Made by a program: the position numbers and the translations under genes
Notes under the pieces: generated by a model
What the model was told of the DNA's origin: nothing
Seen by the model: the letters and a program-made list of their open reading frames with translations, nothing else
Databases searched by the model: none
Source of the DNA: Ectopseudomonas oleovorans
Lineage (GTDB): Bacteria > Pseudomonadota > Gammaproteobacteria > Pseudomonadales > Pseudomonadaceae
Reading direction: 5' to 3'
NCBI RefSeq assembly: GCF_003052605.1
Contig: NZ_QASO01000085.1
Location: forward strand, 1 to 35,669
Length of the DNA: 35,669 bases
Shown: piece by piece, positions 1 to 8,839 of the stretch
How positions within the stretch are numbered: the stretch's first letter is position 1
Layout: every line of letters begins with the position of its first letter

Positions 1-95
1 AGTTGCTTGCGGCATTTGACCTGCTCATGGCTGTCGACACCATGAACTTGAAAAACCTGCTTTGCCAAATCCACGCCTATGCGTTTAAGTTTCAT
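1..95 (-). CDS. IS110-family transposase, N-terminal part only
   Basis: The minus strand reads an ATG at 95 preceded by a strong GGAGGGGG ribosome site, then 31 codons to the window edge. The visible protein starts MKLKRIGVDLAKQVFQVHG, the characteristic N-terminus of IS110-family DEDD transposases. Asp9 in GVDLAK is the first acidic residue of the RuvC-like catalytic domain. The rest of the enzyme, including the C-terminal serine-containing domain, lies outside the window, so completeness cannot be judged. The gene reads away from the efflux operon, so the bases between 96 and about 213 are the non-coding left end of the element. The exact element boundary cannot be fixed without the other end or an empty site. 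Confidence 0.85.
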   Translation of the reverse strand, partial: MKLKRIGVDLAKQVFQVHGVDSHEQVKCRKQ

Positions 96-130
96 GCGGG
101 CTCCCCCTCCGGGATTGTTTGTTTCGTAAC

Positions 131-213
131 CTACAGTCTGGCGCAATGACGCCGTAGGAGGGAGGAGTCCATCTCATTGGGCTACGGTATGGAGCCCAGT
201 CCCGTCAGGACTC
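131..213 (-). other. structured non-coding left end of the IS110 element
   Basis: Two hairpins lie upstream of the transposase start. One pairs CTAC/GTAG (131-134 with 154-157) and GGCG/CGCC (140-143 with 150-153). The other is nested: GAGTCC (165-170) pairs with GGACTC (208-213), and inside it ATTGGGCT (176-183) pairs with AGCCCAGT (193-200) with one G-T wobble. This leaves an internal loop of 5 and 7 bases and a 9-base apical loop. In IS110-group elements the non-coding end before the transposase encodes the bridge RNA, which is built from such internal loops. Assignment here is inference from position and shape. Confidence 0.4.
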
Positions 214-215
214 GT

Positions 216-248
216 AAAAAAACGCCCCCGCAAAGACTGCGGGGGCGG
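216..248 (-). terminator. rho-independent terminator of ttgABC
   Basis: Read on the minus strand, CGCCCCCGCA and TGCGGGGGCG form a ten-pair GC-rich stem with a short loop, followed by a run of seven T. It lies about 40 bases after the ttgC stop and separates the efflux operon from the IS110 end. Confidence 0.9.
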
Positions 249-288
249 CGCGTTGGATAAGGTCGTCCTTGAAGCGGGTTACGCGCGG

Positions 289-1722
289 TCAACCTTGTGG
301 GGCATTGCTCCCCGTATTGCTCCAGCCACCACCCAGGGCCTTGTACAGCTCCACTTCGCTGCTGAGCTGGGCCAGGCGGTCGGCGATCAGTTGCTGGCGC
401 ACGCTGAACAGCTGACGCTGGGCGTCGAGCAGGGTCAGGTAGCTGTCCACGCCGGTGCGGTAGCGCCGCTCGGCCAGGTCGTAATAGGTCTCGGTGGTTT
501 CCAGCAGGGCGCGCTGGGCGTCCAGTTGCTGGCGGTAGGTGGTGCGCGCGGCGAGGCGGTCGGCGACCTCCTGGAAGGCCACCTGGATGGCTTTCTCGTA
601 CTGCGCGACCTGGATATCGCTCTGCAGTTCGGCATAGTCGAGGTTGGCGCGCAGACGGCCGGCGTTGAAGATCGGCAGGCTGATCTGCGGCTGGAACAGC
701 CAGGTGCCCGAGCCGCCGTCGAACAGGCCGGACAACTGGCTGCTGGCGGTGCCGGCATTGGCGGTCAGGCTGATGCTGGGGAAGAACGCCGCACGCGCCG
801 CGCCGATATTGGCGTTGGCGGCCTTGAGCTGGTACTCGGCCTGCAGCAGGTCGGGGCGACGCTGCAGCAGGTCGGCGGGCAGGCCAGCCGGTACCTGCTC
901 CAGCAGTTCGGCGTTCAATGCCAGACCTTGCGGCAGGTCGGCCGGCAGGCCGCTGCCGAGCAGTTGAATCAGGGCGTTGTGATCCTGAGCGACCAGGCGC
1001 TGGTACTGCGCCAGGCTGACGCGGGCGCTGTCCACCGAGCTGCGTGCCTGGCTCAGGGCCAGGGCATCGGCGACACCGACGTCGAAGCTGCGCTGGGTCA
1101 GCTGGTAGCTTTCCTCGAAGGTCTTCAGGGTGTCCTGGGTCAGTTGCAGCAGCGCCTGATCCGCCTGCCATTGCAGGTAGGCGTTGGCGACGCTGGCGAC
1201 CAGGCTGATCTGCGTGCTGCGCTGGGCCTGTTCGGTGGCCAGGTACTGCTGCAGAGACTGTTCGCTGAGGCTGCGGATACGGCCAAAGAAGTCCAGCTCC
1301 CAGGCGTTGACGCCCAGGGTGGCGCTGTACTGACCGCTGGTGCGGGCTTCACCGGTCTGGCTCAGATCGGCCGGCAGGCGCTGGCGAGTGCCGGCGCCGT
1401 CGGCGGAAACCGAAGGCAGCAGGTCGGCACGCTGGATGCGGTACAGCGCGCGATAGGCTTCGACGTTCAGCGCAGCGACACGCAGGTCGCGGTTGTTTTC
1501 CAGTGCCACCTGCACCAGTTGCTGCAGCGCCGGGTCGCGGAAGAACTCGCGCCATTGCAGGTCTGCTGCTGCACGGCTGCCTTCACTGGTGGCGCTGCCA
1601 TAGGCTTCGCCTTGCGGCCAGTCGGCGGCCACCGGAGCGTCAGGGCGTTCATAGTCGGGAATCAGGCTGCAGCCGCTGAGCAGAGCGGCGGCCACGGCGA
1701 GGGACAACAGGGACTGCCTCAT
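289..1722 (-). CDS. ttgC: outer-membrane efflux channel TtgC/OprM
   Basis: This 477-residue protein is the outer-membrane duct of the tripartite RND pump, carrying drugs and solvents from TtgB across the outer membrane. The N-terminus has a lipoprotein signal with lipobox LLSGC, so Cys18 is the predicted lipidated residue, as in OprM. The mature start [15 protein letters not shown] closely matches OprM of P. aeruginosa (485 residues). Two OEP repeats follow, rich in Ala/Gln/Leu helices. The start codon overlaps the ttgB stop (ATGA), so the two are translationally coupled. It is the last gene of the operon and a strong terminator follows. The full length and good family match give high certainty; the ttg name rather than mex/opr rests on the linked TtgR regulator. 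Confidence 0.95.
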   Translation of the reverse strand: MRQSLLSLAVAAALLSGCSLIPDYERPDAPVAADWPQGEAYGSATSEGSRAAADLQWREFFRDPALQQLVQVALENNRDLRVAALNVEAYRALYRIQRADLLPSVSADGAGTRQRLPADLSQTGEARTSGQYSATLGVNAWELDFFGRIRSLSEQSLQQYLATEQAQRSTQISLVASVANAYLQWQADQALLQLTQDTLKTFEESYQLTQRSFDVGVADALALSQARSSVDSARVSLAQYQRLVAQDHNALIQLLGSGLPADLPQGLALNAELLEQVPAGLPADLLQRRPDLLQAEYQLKAANANIGAARAAFFPSISLTANAGTASSQLSGLFDGGSGTWLFQPQISLPIFNAGRLRANLDYAELQSDIQVAQYEKAIQVAFQEVADRLAARTTYRQQLDAQRALLETTETYYDLAERRYRTGVDSYLTLLDAQRQLFSVRQQLIADRLAQLSSEVELYKALGGGWSNTGSNAPQG

Positions 1723-4700
1723 TGCAGTGCCTCCTTCTCTTTTTCATTGGCCGGCTCGGGGCGCTTCTTCTCGAAAATCGAGCAGACCACGACGTAGAAC
1801 AGCGGAATCCAGAAGATCGCCAGCACCATCGCGCTGAGCATGCCGCCGATCACCCCAGTACCGATGGCGTGCTTGCTGCCCGCGCCGGCGCCACTGGCGA
1901 TGGCCAGCGGCAGACAGCCGAGGATGAACGCCAGCGAGGTCATGATGATCGGGCGCAGACGCATGCGGCAGGCTTCGATGGCGGCTTCAGCGAAGGTCAT
2001 GCCCTGTTCGTACTGCGCCTTGGCAAACTCGACGATAAGGATCGCGTTACGCGCCGACAGGCCGATGGTGGTGAGCAGGCCGACCTTGAAGAACACGTCG
2101 TTGGACAGCCCGCGCAGCTCGGTGAAGGCCAGCGCGCCGATGATCCCCAGCGGCACCACCAGCATCACCGAGAACGGGATCGACCAGCTCTCGTACAGCG
2201 CTGCGAGGCAGAGGAACACGACGATGGCCGAGATCACGAACAATGCCGTGGTCTGCGAGCCGGCCAGGCGCTCCTCGTAGGACAGACCGGTCCAGGAGTA
2301 GCCGACGCCCTGCGGCAGTTGCGAGGCGATTTCCTCGACGGCAGCCATGGCATCACCGGTGCTGTAGCCGGGCGCCGGCGCACCGAGGATTTCCACCGCC
2401 GACACGCCGTTATAGCGCTCCAGCTTAGGCGGGCCGTAAGTCCACTCGCCACTGGCGAAGGCGCTGAACGGCACCATGCGGCCCTGGTCGTTGCGCACGT
2501 ACCACTTGTTCAGGTCTTCCGGGGCCATACGTGCGTCGGCCACGCCCTGCAGGTAGACCTTCTTCACCCGGCCACGGTCGATGAAGTCGTTGACGTAGCT
2601 GGCGCCCCAGGCGATCGACAGGGTGCTGTTGATGTCCGCCAGCGACAGGCCGAGGGCACGGGCGCGTTCGTCATCGATCAGCAGTTGGTACTGCGCTTCG
2701 TCACGCAGGCCGTTGGCGCGCACGCTGTCGAGTACCGGGTGCTGGTTGGCCAGTTGCAGGAACTTGTCACGTGCCTCGTTCATCACCTGGTGGCCAACAC
2801 CCGCCTGATCCTGCAGGAAGAAGTTGAAGCCAGTGGCGTTACCCATCTCCATCACCGCCGGCGGGGCGAAGGCGAACACCATCGCATCGCGGAAGCTGAA
2901 GAAGTGCATCTGCGCCCGTTGCGCCAGTGCGGCTACGCCATTCTCGGCGCCGGGACGTTCACCCCAGGGCTTGAGCATGATGAAGGCCATACCGGAGCTC
3001 TGGCCGCGGCCGGCGAAGTTGAAGCCGGTGACGGTGAACACCGATTTGACCGTGCTCGCCTCGTCTTCCAGCAGGTACTGGCGCATTTCGTCGACCACCA
3101 CCTGGGTGCGCTCGGCACTGGAGCCGGACGGCGTCTGCACCTGGGCGAAGAGCACGCCCTGGTCTTCCTCGGGGAGGAAGGCGGTGGGAATGCGGGTGAA
3201 CATCCAGGCCATGATCGCGACGATCACCAGGTACAGAATCAGGTACGGTGTCTTGCGCTTGAGCATGCCCGCCACGCCGCGCTGATAGGCATTGCTGCCG
3301 CGGTCGAAGGTACGGTTGAACCAGCCGAAGAAGCCGCGCTTGGCCTCGTGGTGGTCGCTGTCGATGGGTTTGAGCAGGGTAGCGCACAGCGCTGGCGTGA
3401 AGATCAGCGCCACCAGCACCGACAGGGCCATGGCCGAGACGATGGTGATGGAGAATTGCCGGTAGATGACCCCGGTGGAGCCGCCGAAGAAGGCCATCGG
3501 CAGGAACACCGCCGACAGCACCAGGCCGATACCCACCAGCGCGCCCTGAATCTGCCCCATGGATTTCTTGGTCGCTTCCTTGGGCGATAGTCCATCCTCG
3601 CGCATCACCCGCTCGACGTTCTCCACCACCACGATGGCGTCGTCCACCAGCAGGCCGATGGCCAGAACCATGGCGAACATGGTCAGGGTATTGATGGAGA
3701 AACCGAACGCGGCAAGTATGCCGAAGGTCCCGAGCAGTACCACCGGCACCGCCATGGTCGGGATGATGGTGGCGCGCAGGTTCTGCAGGAACAGGAACAT
3801 CACCAGGAACACCAGCACGATGGCCTCGAACAGGGTCTGTACCACCCCTTCGATGGAAGCCGAGATCACCGGTGTGGTGTCGTAGGGGAAGACCACTTCC
3901 ATGCCGGCCGGGAAGAACGGCTCGAGATTGGCGATGGTTTCACGCACTGCCTTGGCCGTGTCCAGGGCGTTGGCACCGGTGGCCAGGCGAATCGCCAGAC
4001 CGGAGGCCGGCAGGCCATTGAACTGCGCGTTGATCGCGTAGTTTTCACCGCCCAGCTCGACCTTGGCGACATCACCCAGGCGCACCTGGGAGCCATCGGC
4101 CTGCACCTTGAGCAGAATCTTGCGGAACTCTTCCGGGGTCTGCAGGCGGGTCTTGCCGATGATGGTGGCGTTGAGCTGATTGCCCGGCGACGCCGGCAGC
4201 CCGCCGAACTGGCCGGAGGAAATCTGCACGTTCTGCGCCTGGATGGCGCTGCGCACGTCAACCGGGGTCAGCTGGAAGCTGTTGAGCTTGGTCGGGTCGA
4301 GCCAGATGCGCATGGCGTACTGCGCGCCGAACACCTGGAAATCACCGACGCCCTTGGTCCGCGAAATCGGGTCCTGCAGGTTGGAGACGATGTAGTCCGA
4401 CAGGTCTTCACGGGTCATGCTGCCGTCTTTCGACACCACGCCGATGACCATGAGGAAGTTGCGCACCGACTTGGTCACACGGATGCCCTGTTGCTGGACT
4501 TCCTGCGGTAGCAACGGTGTCGCCAGTTGCAGCTTGTTCTGCACCTGAACCTGGGCGATATCCGGGTTCACCCCCTGTTCGAAGGTAACGATGATCTCCA
4601 TGCTGCCGTCGGAGTTGCTGGCCGAGCTGAGATAGCGCAGCCCGTCGATACCATTGAGCTGCTGTTCGATCACCTGCACCACGGTGTCCTGCACCGTCTG

Positions 4701-4862
4701 CGCCGAGGCACCGGGATAGCTGACGGCGATGCTCACCGCAGGTGGCGCAATGCTCGGGTACTGGTTGATCGGCAATTTGAGGATGGACAGGCCGCCGGCC
4801 AGCATGATCACCAAGGCGATCACCCAGGCGAAGATCGGCCGGTCGATAAAGAATCTGGACAT
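1719..4862 (-). CDS. ttgB: RND multidrug efflux transporter TtgB/MexB
   Basis: This inner-membrane proton/drug antiporter of 1047 residues is nearly the length of MexB (1046) and collinear with it throughout. It starts [20 protein letters not shown], the typical first membrane helix of HAE-1 pumps. The proton-relay aspartates are present as Asp407 and Asp408 in [13 protein letters not shown]. The third relay residue is odd: the motif normally read as GLSAKNAIL is GLSARNAIL here, with codon CGT at 2049-2051, so Arg938 replaces the lysine equivalent to AcrB Lys940. The downstream [14 protein letters not shown] helix is normal. The gene follows ttgA by 14 bases, with a GGAG site, and overlaps ttgC by 4. 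No frame break is visible, and the rest of the protein suggests a working pump. Confidence 0.97.
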   Translation of the reverse strand: MSRFFIDRPIFAWVIALVIMLAGGLSILKLPINQYPSIAPPAVSIAVSYPGASAQTVQDTVVQVIEQQLNGIDGLRYLSSASNSDGSMEIIVTFEQGVNPDIAQVQVQNKLQLATPLLPQEVQQQGIRVTKSVRNFLMVIGVVSKDGSMTREDLSDYIVSNLQDPISRTKGVGDFQVFGAQYAMRIWLDPTKLNSFQLTPVDVRSAIQAQNVQISSGQFGGLPASPGNQLNATIIGKTRLQTPEEFRKILLKVQADGSQVRLGDVAKVELGGENYAINAQFNGLPASGLAIRLATGANALDTAKAVRETIANLEPFFPAGMEVVFPYDTTPVISASIEGVVQTLFEAIVLVFLVMFLFLQNLRATIIPTMAVPVVLLGTFGILAAFGFSINTLTMFAMVLAIGLLVDDAIVVVENVERVMREDGLSPKEATKKSMGQIQGALVGIGLVLSAVFLPMAFFGGSTGVIYRQFSITIVSAMALSVLVALIFTPALCATLLKPIDSDHHEAKRGFFGWFNRTFDRGSNAYQRGVAGMLKRKTPYLILYLVIVAIMAWMFTRIPTAFLPEEDQGVLFAQVQTPSGSSAERTQVVVDEMRQYLLEDEASTVKSVFTVTGFNFAGRGQSSGMAFIMLKPWGERPGAENGVAALAQRAQMHFFSFRDAMVFAFAPPAVMEMGNATGFNFFLQDQAGVGHQVMNEARDKFLQLANQHPVLDSVRANGLRDEAQYQLLIDDERARALGLSLADINSTLSIAWGASYVNDFIDRGRVKKVYLQGVADARMAPEDLNKWYVRNDQGRMVPFSAFASGEWTYGPPKLERYNGVSAVEILGAPAPGYSTGDAMAAVEEIASQLPQGVGYSWTGLSYEERLAGSQTTALFVISAIVVFLCLAALYESWSIPFSVMLVVPLGIIGALAFTELRGLSNDVFFKVGLLTTIGLSARNAILIVEFAKAQYEQGMTFAEAAIEACRMRLRPIIMTSLAFILGCLPLAIASGAGAGSKHAIGTGVIGGMLSAMVLAIFWIPLFYVVVCSIFEKKRPEPANEKEKEALQ

Positions 4863-4876
4863 TCAGTGTTTCTCCG

Positions 4877-6025
4877 TTAGTCCTGGCCGTTGGCTGGTTC
4901 GGTGCCCTGGTCAGGCTGTTCGGTCTTGACGTTGCTGGCCGGCACGGCCTTGACCTCGGCACCCGGCTGCACGAACTGCAGGCCTTCGGTGATCAGGCGG
5001 TCGCCGTCCTTCAGGCCATCCTCGACCAGCCAGGCATTGCCGGCGGTGCGGTCGGCCTTGAGTACACGCTGCTCCACCTTGTTTTCGGCATTGACCACCA
5101 TCGCCGTCGGCTCACCACGCTGGTTGCGGGTCACACCCTGCTGCGGGGCGAGGATGGCGTTTTCCTTGACCCCGGACAGCAGCTCGGCGTGCACGAACAT
5201 GCCCGGCAGCAGCAGGTGATCTGGGTTGGGGAATACCGCGCGCAGGGTCACCGAGCCGGTGCTTTCGTCCACTGCCACCTCGGAGAATTCCAGGGTGCCT
5301 TCATGGGCGTAGCGGCTGCCGTCCTCCAGCTTCAGCGCGACCTTGGCGGCGTTCTCGCTAGCCTTCTGCAGGCGGCCCTCGGCCAGGTCACGGCGCAGGC
5401 GCAGCAGTTCCTTGCTCGACTGGGTGACGTCGACGTAGATCGGGTCGAGCTGCTGAATGGTGGCCATGGCGCTCGCCTGGCCGTTGCTCACCAGCGCACC
5501 TTCGGTCACGGCGGAGCGGCCGATGCGACCGCCGATCGGCGCCAGCACCTTGGTGTAACGCAGATCGATGCGTGCCTGTTCCAGTGCGGCGTCAGCCTGC
5601 AGGGCGGCGGCGTGAGCTTCATCATAGGCCTGTTGGCTGACGGCCTTGTCGGCGACCAGGAGCCTGTAGCGATCGGCCAGGGCCTTGGCGGAAAGCTGCG
5701 TGGCCTGGGCGCTCTTCAGCGTAGCCTCGTAGGTGGCTGGGTCGATCTGGTACAGCTGCTGGCCCGCCTTGACCTCGCTGCCTTCGGTGAACAGGCGCTT
5801 CTGAATGATGCCGTTGACCTGTGGGCGCACCTCGGCGATGCGATAGGCGCTGGTGCGCCCCGGCACTTCACTGGTCAGTGCGAAGGGTTTGGCTTCGAGC
5901 GTGACCACGCCGACTTGCGGGGTTTGCTGGGGCGGTGGGGCGCTGGATTCCTGGCAGCCGGTGAGACTGAGCATTGCCACGGCGATGGCGGAAACCAAGA
6001 CAGCGGAGGCTGGCTTCGAGTGCAT
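4877..6025 (-). CDS. ttgA: periplasmic adaptor (membrane fusion) protein TtgA/MexA
   Basis: This 382-residue periplasmic lipoprotein links TtgB to TtgC. A lipoprotein signal ends in LSLTGC, with Cys24 as the lipidated residue. The N-terminal half of the barrel-sandwich domain shows VPGRTSAYRIAEVRPQVNG, a hallmark of the AcrA/MexA family. An alpha-hairpin region rich in Ala, Gln and Leu follows (about residues 95-165). The lipoyl return IGGRIGRSAVTEGALV and the beta-barrel with LLPGMFVHAEL are also present. It is the first gene of the operon, transcribed from the intergenic region shared with ttgR, which holds the repressor operator. Length and domain order are normal for the family (MexA is 383 residues). 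Confidence 0.96.
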   Translation of the reverse strand: MHSKPASAVLVSAIAVAMLSLTGCQESSAPPPQQTPQVGVVTLEAKPFALTSEVPGRTSAYRIAEVRPQVNGIIQKRLFTEGSEVKAGQQLYQIDPATYEATLKSAQATQLSAKALADRYRLLVADKAVSQQAYDEAHAAALQADAALEQARIDLRYTKVLAPIGGRIGRSAVTEGALVSNGQASAMATIQQLDPIYVDVTQSSKELLRLRRDLAEGRLQKASENAAKVALKLEDGSRYAHEGTLEFSEVAVDESTGSVTLRAVFPNPDHLLLPGMFVHAELLSGVKENAILAPQQGVTRNQRGEPTAMVVNAENKVEQRVLKADRTAGNAWLVEDGLKDGDRLITEGLQFVQPGAEVKAVPASNVKTEQPDQGTEPANGQD

Positions 6026-6100
6026 CTGAGAACCTCGTTTTTATCGAATCATGGCCCAAGGGGCGCGAAGGGGACGAAGGCAGGGGAAAAATCGATGCAG

Positions 6101-6132
6101 GAATATACTTACATGCGTGAATGTTTGTAAAT
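6101..6132. promoter_or_regulatory. TtgR operator in the ttgA-ttgR intergenic region
   Basis: Read on the minus strand, this segment contains TTTACAAACA followed, after about eight variable bases, by ATGTAAGTATATTCC. Both blocks match the TtgR operator described for P. putida, as I recall it. It lies between the divergent starts of ttgA (6025) and ttgR (6207), about 75 bases from each, where bound repressor would cover both promoters. Confidence 0.8.
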
Positions 6133-6206
6133 GCCTAAAGCTGCCTGCATACTCTCGCCCGTCCTTCCTTGGCGAAGGATTACTGCAAGGCAAAAGTAGG
6201 TGACAA

Positions 6207-6854
6207 ATGGCCAGAAGAACCAAAGAGGAAGCGCAGGCGACGCGGGTGCAAATACTCGATGCTGCTGAGCGGGTGTTCCATGCCCAGGGCGTTTCCCGTG
6301 CGTCGCTGGCCGAAGTGGCGAAAGAAGCCGGCGTCAGTCGCGGCGCCATCTATTGGCATTTCGAGAACAAGGTAGACCTGTTTCAGGCGATGCTCGAACG
6401 CCTGCGCCTGCCGCTCGAGGAGCTGGCGCGTGCCAGCGAGAGTGAGGACGAGCCCGACCCGCTGGGCTGCATGCGTGAATTGCTGATCACGGCGCTGACT
6501 CGGCTGGCTTGTGAGCCACAGACTCACCGCACCTATGACATCCTGCGCTACAAGTGTGAATACACCGGTGAGCTGCTCGGACTGCGTGAACGCATGCAGG
6601 CGCTGAGCCTGGAGTGCGATCAGCGCATCGCCAAGGCGCTGAGCAATGCGGTCAACAAGAACCAGCTGCCGAGCGACCTGGACTGCGCACGCGCTGCCGT
6701 CTGTCTGCATGCCTATATGGAAGGTATCGAGGCCAACTGGCTACTGGTGCCCAATTTCGACCTCGCGCAGCAGGCGCCAGCGCTGGTCGATACCGTGCTG
6801 GACATGTTGCACAGCCCGGCGTTGCGCCTGATGACGGGCGACCTGGCGAGGTAG
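6207..6854 (+). CDS. ttgR: TetR-family repressor TtgR
   Basis: This 215-residue regulator starts MARRTKEEAQATRVQILDAA, very close to TtgR of P. putida. The helix-turn-helix lies at about residues 26-50 (SLAEVAKEAGVSRGAIYWHF). The segment LARASESEDEPDPLGCMREL is nearly identical to the family. Helices 4-9 form the ligand pocket, which in TtgR binds flavonoids, chloramphenicol and similar drugs to release DNA. It is transcribed divergently from ttgABC, with its operator in the shared intergenic region, so it is expected to repress both directions. The ligand-domain residues differ from P. putida TtgR in many places, so effector range cannot be predicted. The start at 6207 is supported by an AGTAGG site just upstream. 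Confidence 0.93.
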   Translation: MARRTKEEAQATRVQILDAAERVFHAQGVSRASLAEVAKEAGVSRGAIYWHFENKVDLFQAMLERLRLPLEELARASESEDEPDPLGCMRELLITALTRLACEPQTHRTYDILRYKCEYTGELLGLRERMQALSLECDQRIAKALSNAVNKNQLPSDLDCARAAVCLHAYMEGIEANWLLVPNFDLAQQAPALVDTVLDMLHSPALRLMTGDLAR

Positions 6855-6864
6855 GGGGCGCCGA

Positions 6865-6898
6865 GCGCACCGAGGGCTAGCCCGTTTTTTCGGTGCGC
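6865..6898 (+). terminator. probable ttgR terminator
   Basis: GCGCACCGA (6865-6873) pairs with TCGGTGCGC (6890-6898). Inside this stem a short GGG-CTAG-CCC hairpin is followed directly by GTTTTTT. The two structures compete for the T run. Position, about 10 bases after the ttgR stop, supports a terminator. Confidence 0.5.
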
Positions 6899-6935
6899 AC
6901 AGCACAACCTGTGTCATTGCAATCAGGGCTGAGGT

Positions 6936-7118
6936 TCAGCTCGCCTGACGCTGCAAGGGCCAGTCGGGCAGGTTATGCGGCGCGCGCAGTCGCGCTTCGA
7001 GTTTGGCAACGAACTGGTGCGCCTCTTCTTCGCTGCGAAAACTCACGCAATGCTGATCCAGGCGCACCTGCCACAGGCATTCGCCGCCCTGATTCTGCGG
7101 TTGGACGACAATCTTCAT
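6936..7118 (-). CDS. small conserved protein of unknown function, 60 residues
   Basis: A 60-codon frame starting MKIVVQPQNQGGECLWQVRL. The ATG at 7118 is chosen because a perfect AAGGAGGT ribosome site lies 7 bases upstream (7126-7133). An in-frame GTG at 7127 would put the start inside that site. There is no signal peptide or membrane segment. The protein reads as a short beta-rich start followed by one helix (SEEEAHQFVAKLEARLRAP), a layout typical of small cytosolic Pseudomonas proteins. It stands alone between ttgR and the dehydrogenase operon, facing both. I do not recognise a function. Confidence 0.7.
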   Translation of the reverse strand: MKIVVQPQNQGGECLWQVRLDQHCVSFRSEEEAHQFVAKLEARLRAPHNLPDWPLQRQAS

Positions 7119-7278
7119 GCTGACCACCTCCTTGAGCTGCGACGAGTCGTCGATGCTACTTGGGGATAGTCAGGATAGTCCGCTCACATGACCTTATTCT
7201 GACGTGGGTCAAAGGGTCGACCAGTGTTAAGAACGCTTTGCGATAAGCAGCGTGATGGCGGGGGTGGGATGCAAGAGC

Positions 7279-7366
7279 TGGTGGGCTGAAGCCCACCCTA
7301 CGCCCACCTTACGGTCGTGCCGTGGGTTGTAGGGTGAGCCAGGCGGCGTTCCGCTTTAGCCCACCA
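7279..7366. repeat. imperfect inverted repeat, GGTGGGCT type
   Basis: The left arm TGGTGGGCTGAAGCCCACC is itself a hairpin, and the right arm ends CTTTAGCCCACCA; the outer ends pair. This resembles a common Pseudomonas intergenic palindrome, but the right half is diverged. It lies just beyond the dehydrogenase stop (7392). Confidence 0.5.
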
Positions 7367-7391
7367 CATTCAACTTCACAAACCGCCAGCC

Positions 7392-8423
7392 TCAGAACCC
7401 TTCGAGCACGATCTTGCCCTTGGCCTTGCCACTCTCCAGCAACGCATGGGCGCGACGCAGGTTGGCGGCATTGATGGTGCCGAAATGCTCACCGAGGGTG
7501 GTCTTGAGCACGCCGGCGTCGACCAGATCGGAGACCCGCTCCAGCAGACGATGCTGCTCGATCATGTCTGCGGTCTGGTACAGCGAACGGGTGAACATCA
7601 GCTCCCAGTGCAGCGACAGGCTCTTGAGCTTGAGTTGCATCACGTCCAGCGGTTGCAGCGGGTCGTCGATCAGCCCCAGACGCCCCTGCGGCACCAGGCA
7701 CTCGATCAGTTGCGCGTAGTGCTGGTCGGTCTGGGTCAGGCTGGCGACATGGGTGACCTGGCCGATGCCAATGCGCGCCAGTTCCTCGCTCAGCGGCTTG
7801 CTGTGATCGATCACATGATGTGCGCCCAGATCACGGACCCAGGCCTGGGTTTCCGGGCGCGAGGCAGTGCCGATCACGGTCAGGCCGGTCAGGTGGCGCG
7901 CCAGTTGGGTGAGAATCGAACCGACGCCACCGGCGGCGCCGACGATCAGCAGGCTCTGGCCTTGATCGGCCGAGCTTTCGGCAACCTGCAGACGTTCGAA
8001 CAGCAGTTCCCAGGCGGTGATGGCGGTCAGCGGCAAGGCTGCAGCTTCGGCGAACGACAGGCTGCCCGGCATATGGCCAACGATGCGTTCATCGACCAGG
8101 TGCAGTTCGCTGTTGGCGCCGGCACGGTCGATGGCGCCGGCGTAGAAAACCTTGTCGCCCGGCTTGAACAGGCTGACCTCACTGCCTACCGCCTTGACGA
8201 TTCCGGCTGCATCCCAACCGAGCACCTTGGCGGCACCATTGTCCGGCGCATCGCCAAGGCGGATAACGCCATGGCGGATCTTGGTGTCGACCGGGTTGAC
8301 CGAGATGGCTCGAACCTCGACCAGCAGATCGTGCGGGCCCGGAGTGGGATCGGCCAACTGCACGTCCTGCAGCGCTTCGGGATGCTCGGCAGGCAGGGGT
8401 TGGTAGTAAGCGACGGCTTTCAT
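7392..8423 (-). CDS. zinc-type alcohol dehydrogenase / quinone oxidoreductase family protein
   Basis: This 343-residue member of the medium-chain dehydrogenase superfamily starts MKAVAYYQPLP. The start at 8423 is taken because GAGGAGC lies upstream and the family begins there; the open frame runs further upstream into the next gene. Residues about 30-120 form the GroES-like domain. The nucleotide fold shows LLIVGAAGGVGSILTQLA (about 156-173), which favours NADPH. The zinc-ligand cysteines of true alcohol dehydrogenases are absent, so an NADPH-dependent quinone or enone reductase is more likely. It follows the ABM monooxygenase by 22 bases in one operon and faces a LysR regulator. The substrate is unknown. 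Confidence 0.88.
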   Translation of the reverse strand: MKAVAYYQPLPAEHPEALQDVQLADPTPGPHDLLVEVRAISVNPVDTKIRHGVIRLGDAPDNGAAKVLGWDAAGIVKAVGSEVSLFKPGDKVFYAGAIDRAGANSELHLVDERIVGHMPGSLSFAEAAALPLTAITAWELLFERLQVAESSADQGQSLLIVGAAGGVGSILTQLARHLTGLTVIGTASRPETQAWVRDLGAHHVIDHSKPLSEELARIGIGQVTHVASLTQTDQHYAQLIECLVPQGRLGLIDDPLQPLDVMQLKLKSLSLHWELMFTRSLYQTADMIEQHRLLERVSDLVDAGVLKTTLGEHFGTINAANLRRAHALLESGKAKGKIVLEGF

Positions 8424-8445
8424 GGAAATGCTCCTCTGTGAGAAA

Positions 8446-8739
8446 TCAGGTAAGGGGTTGCAGGGGGAGCAGATCGATGCCCGCAAGCCGCTCGCCGAAT
8501 GTGTTGGTGAAATGTACAAAGTGAGGCGCTGCGCGGTGCTGGTCCAGTGCCTCGGCGTCGCGCCATTGTTCGATCATCACGAACTGGTGCGAGTCCTCCT
8601 TGTTGCGGTGCAGTGCGTACTGCAGGCAGCCTGGCTCGGCGCAAGTGGCCGTGACCAGACGTTGCAGGCCCGCGGCCACTGCCTCGGCATGTCCTGGCAG
8701 GGCATTGATGGTGGCGATCAGTGTGAGAGCGGTGGTCAT
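8446..8739 (-). CDS. antibiotic biosynthesis monooxygenase (ABM) domain protein
   Basis: This 97-residue protein starts MTTALTLIATINALPGHAEA at the ATG at 8739, which has a GGAG site 6 bases upstream; ten further in-frame codons upstream lack one. It is a single ferredoxin-like ABM domain, with the usual GCLQYALHRNKED and FVMIEQWRDAEALDQH blocks, as in quinol monooxygenase YgiN. Such proteins act as cofactor-free oxygenases or as small quinol-binding partners. It is the first gene of a two-gene operon with a quinone-reductase-like dehydrogenase, which suggests a joint role with quinones or reactive carbonyls. Expression is probably set by the divergent LysR regulator. Confidence 0.85.
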   Translation of the reverse strand: MTTALTLIATINALPGHAEAVAAGLQRLVTATCAEPGCLQYALHRNKEDSHQFVMIEQWRDAEALDQHRAAPHFVHFTNTFGERLAGIDLLPLQPLT

Positions 8740-8839
8740 GGTTGGCTCCGGTGGAGGTATTGGAACCATGTTCGTTTATTTGTGTGGCAAGAAAAATAGG
8801 CTGGTAATAGAGTCTCTTTCATCATTTTTTTGAAAGTGA

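Noticed and set aside
1722..3590. Long plus-strand open frame opposite ttgB
   Set aside because: It is the reverse-strand shadow of a clear RND transporter; the translation is rich in His, Gly, Asp and Arg with no family character.
8424..8519. Longer N-terminus of the dehydrogenase (start at 8519)
   Set aside because: It would overlap the ABM gene, has no ribosome site, and adds residues not seen in the family; the ATG at 8423 has GAGGAG upstream.
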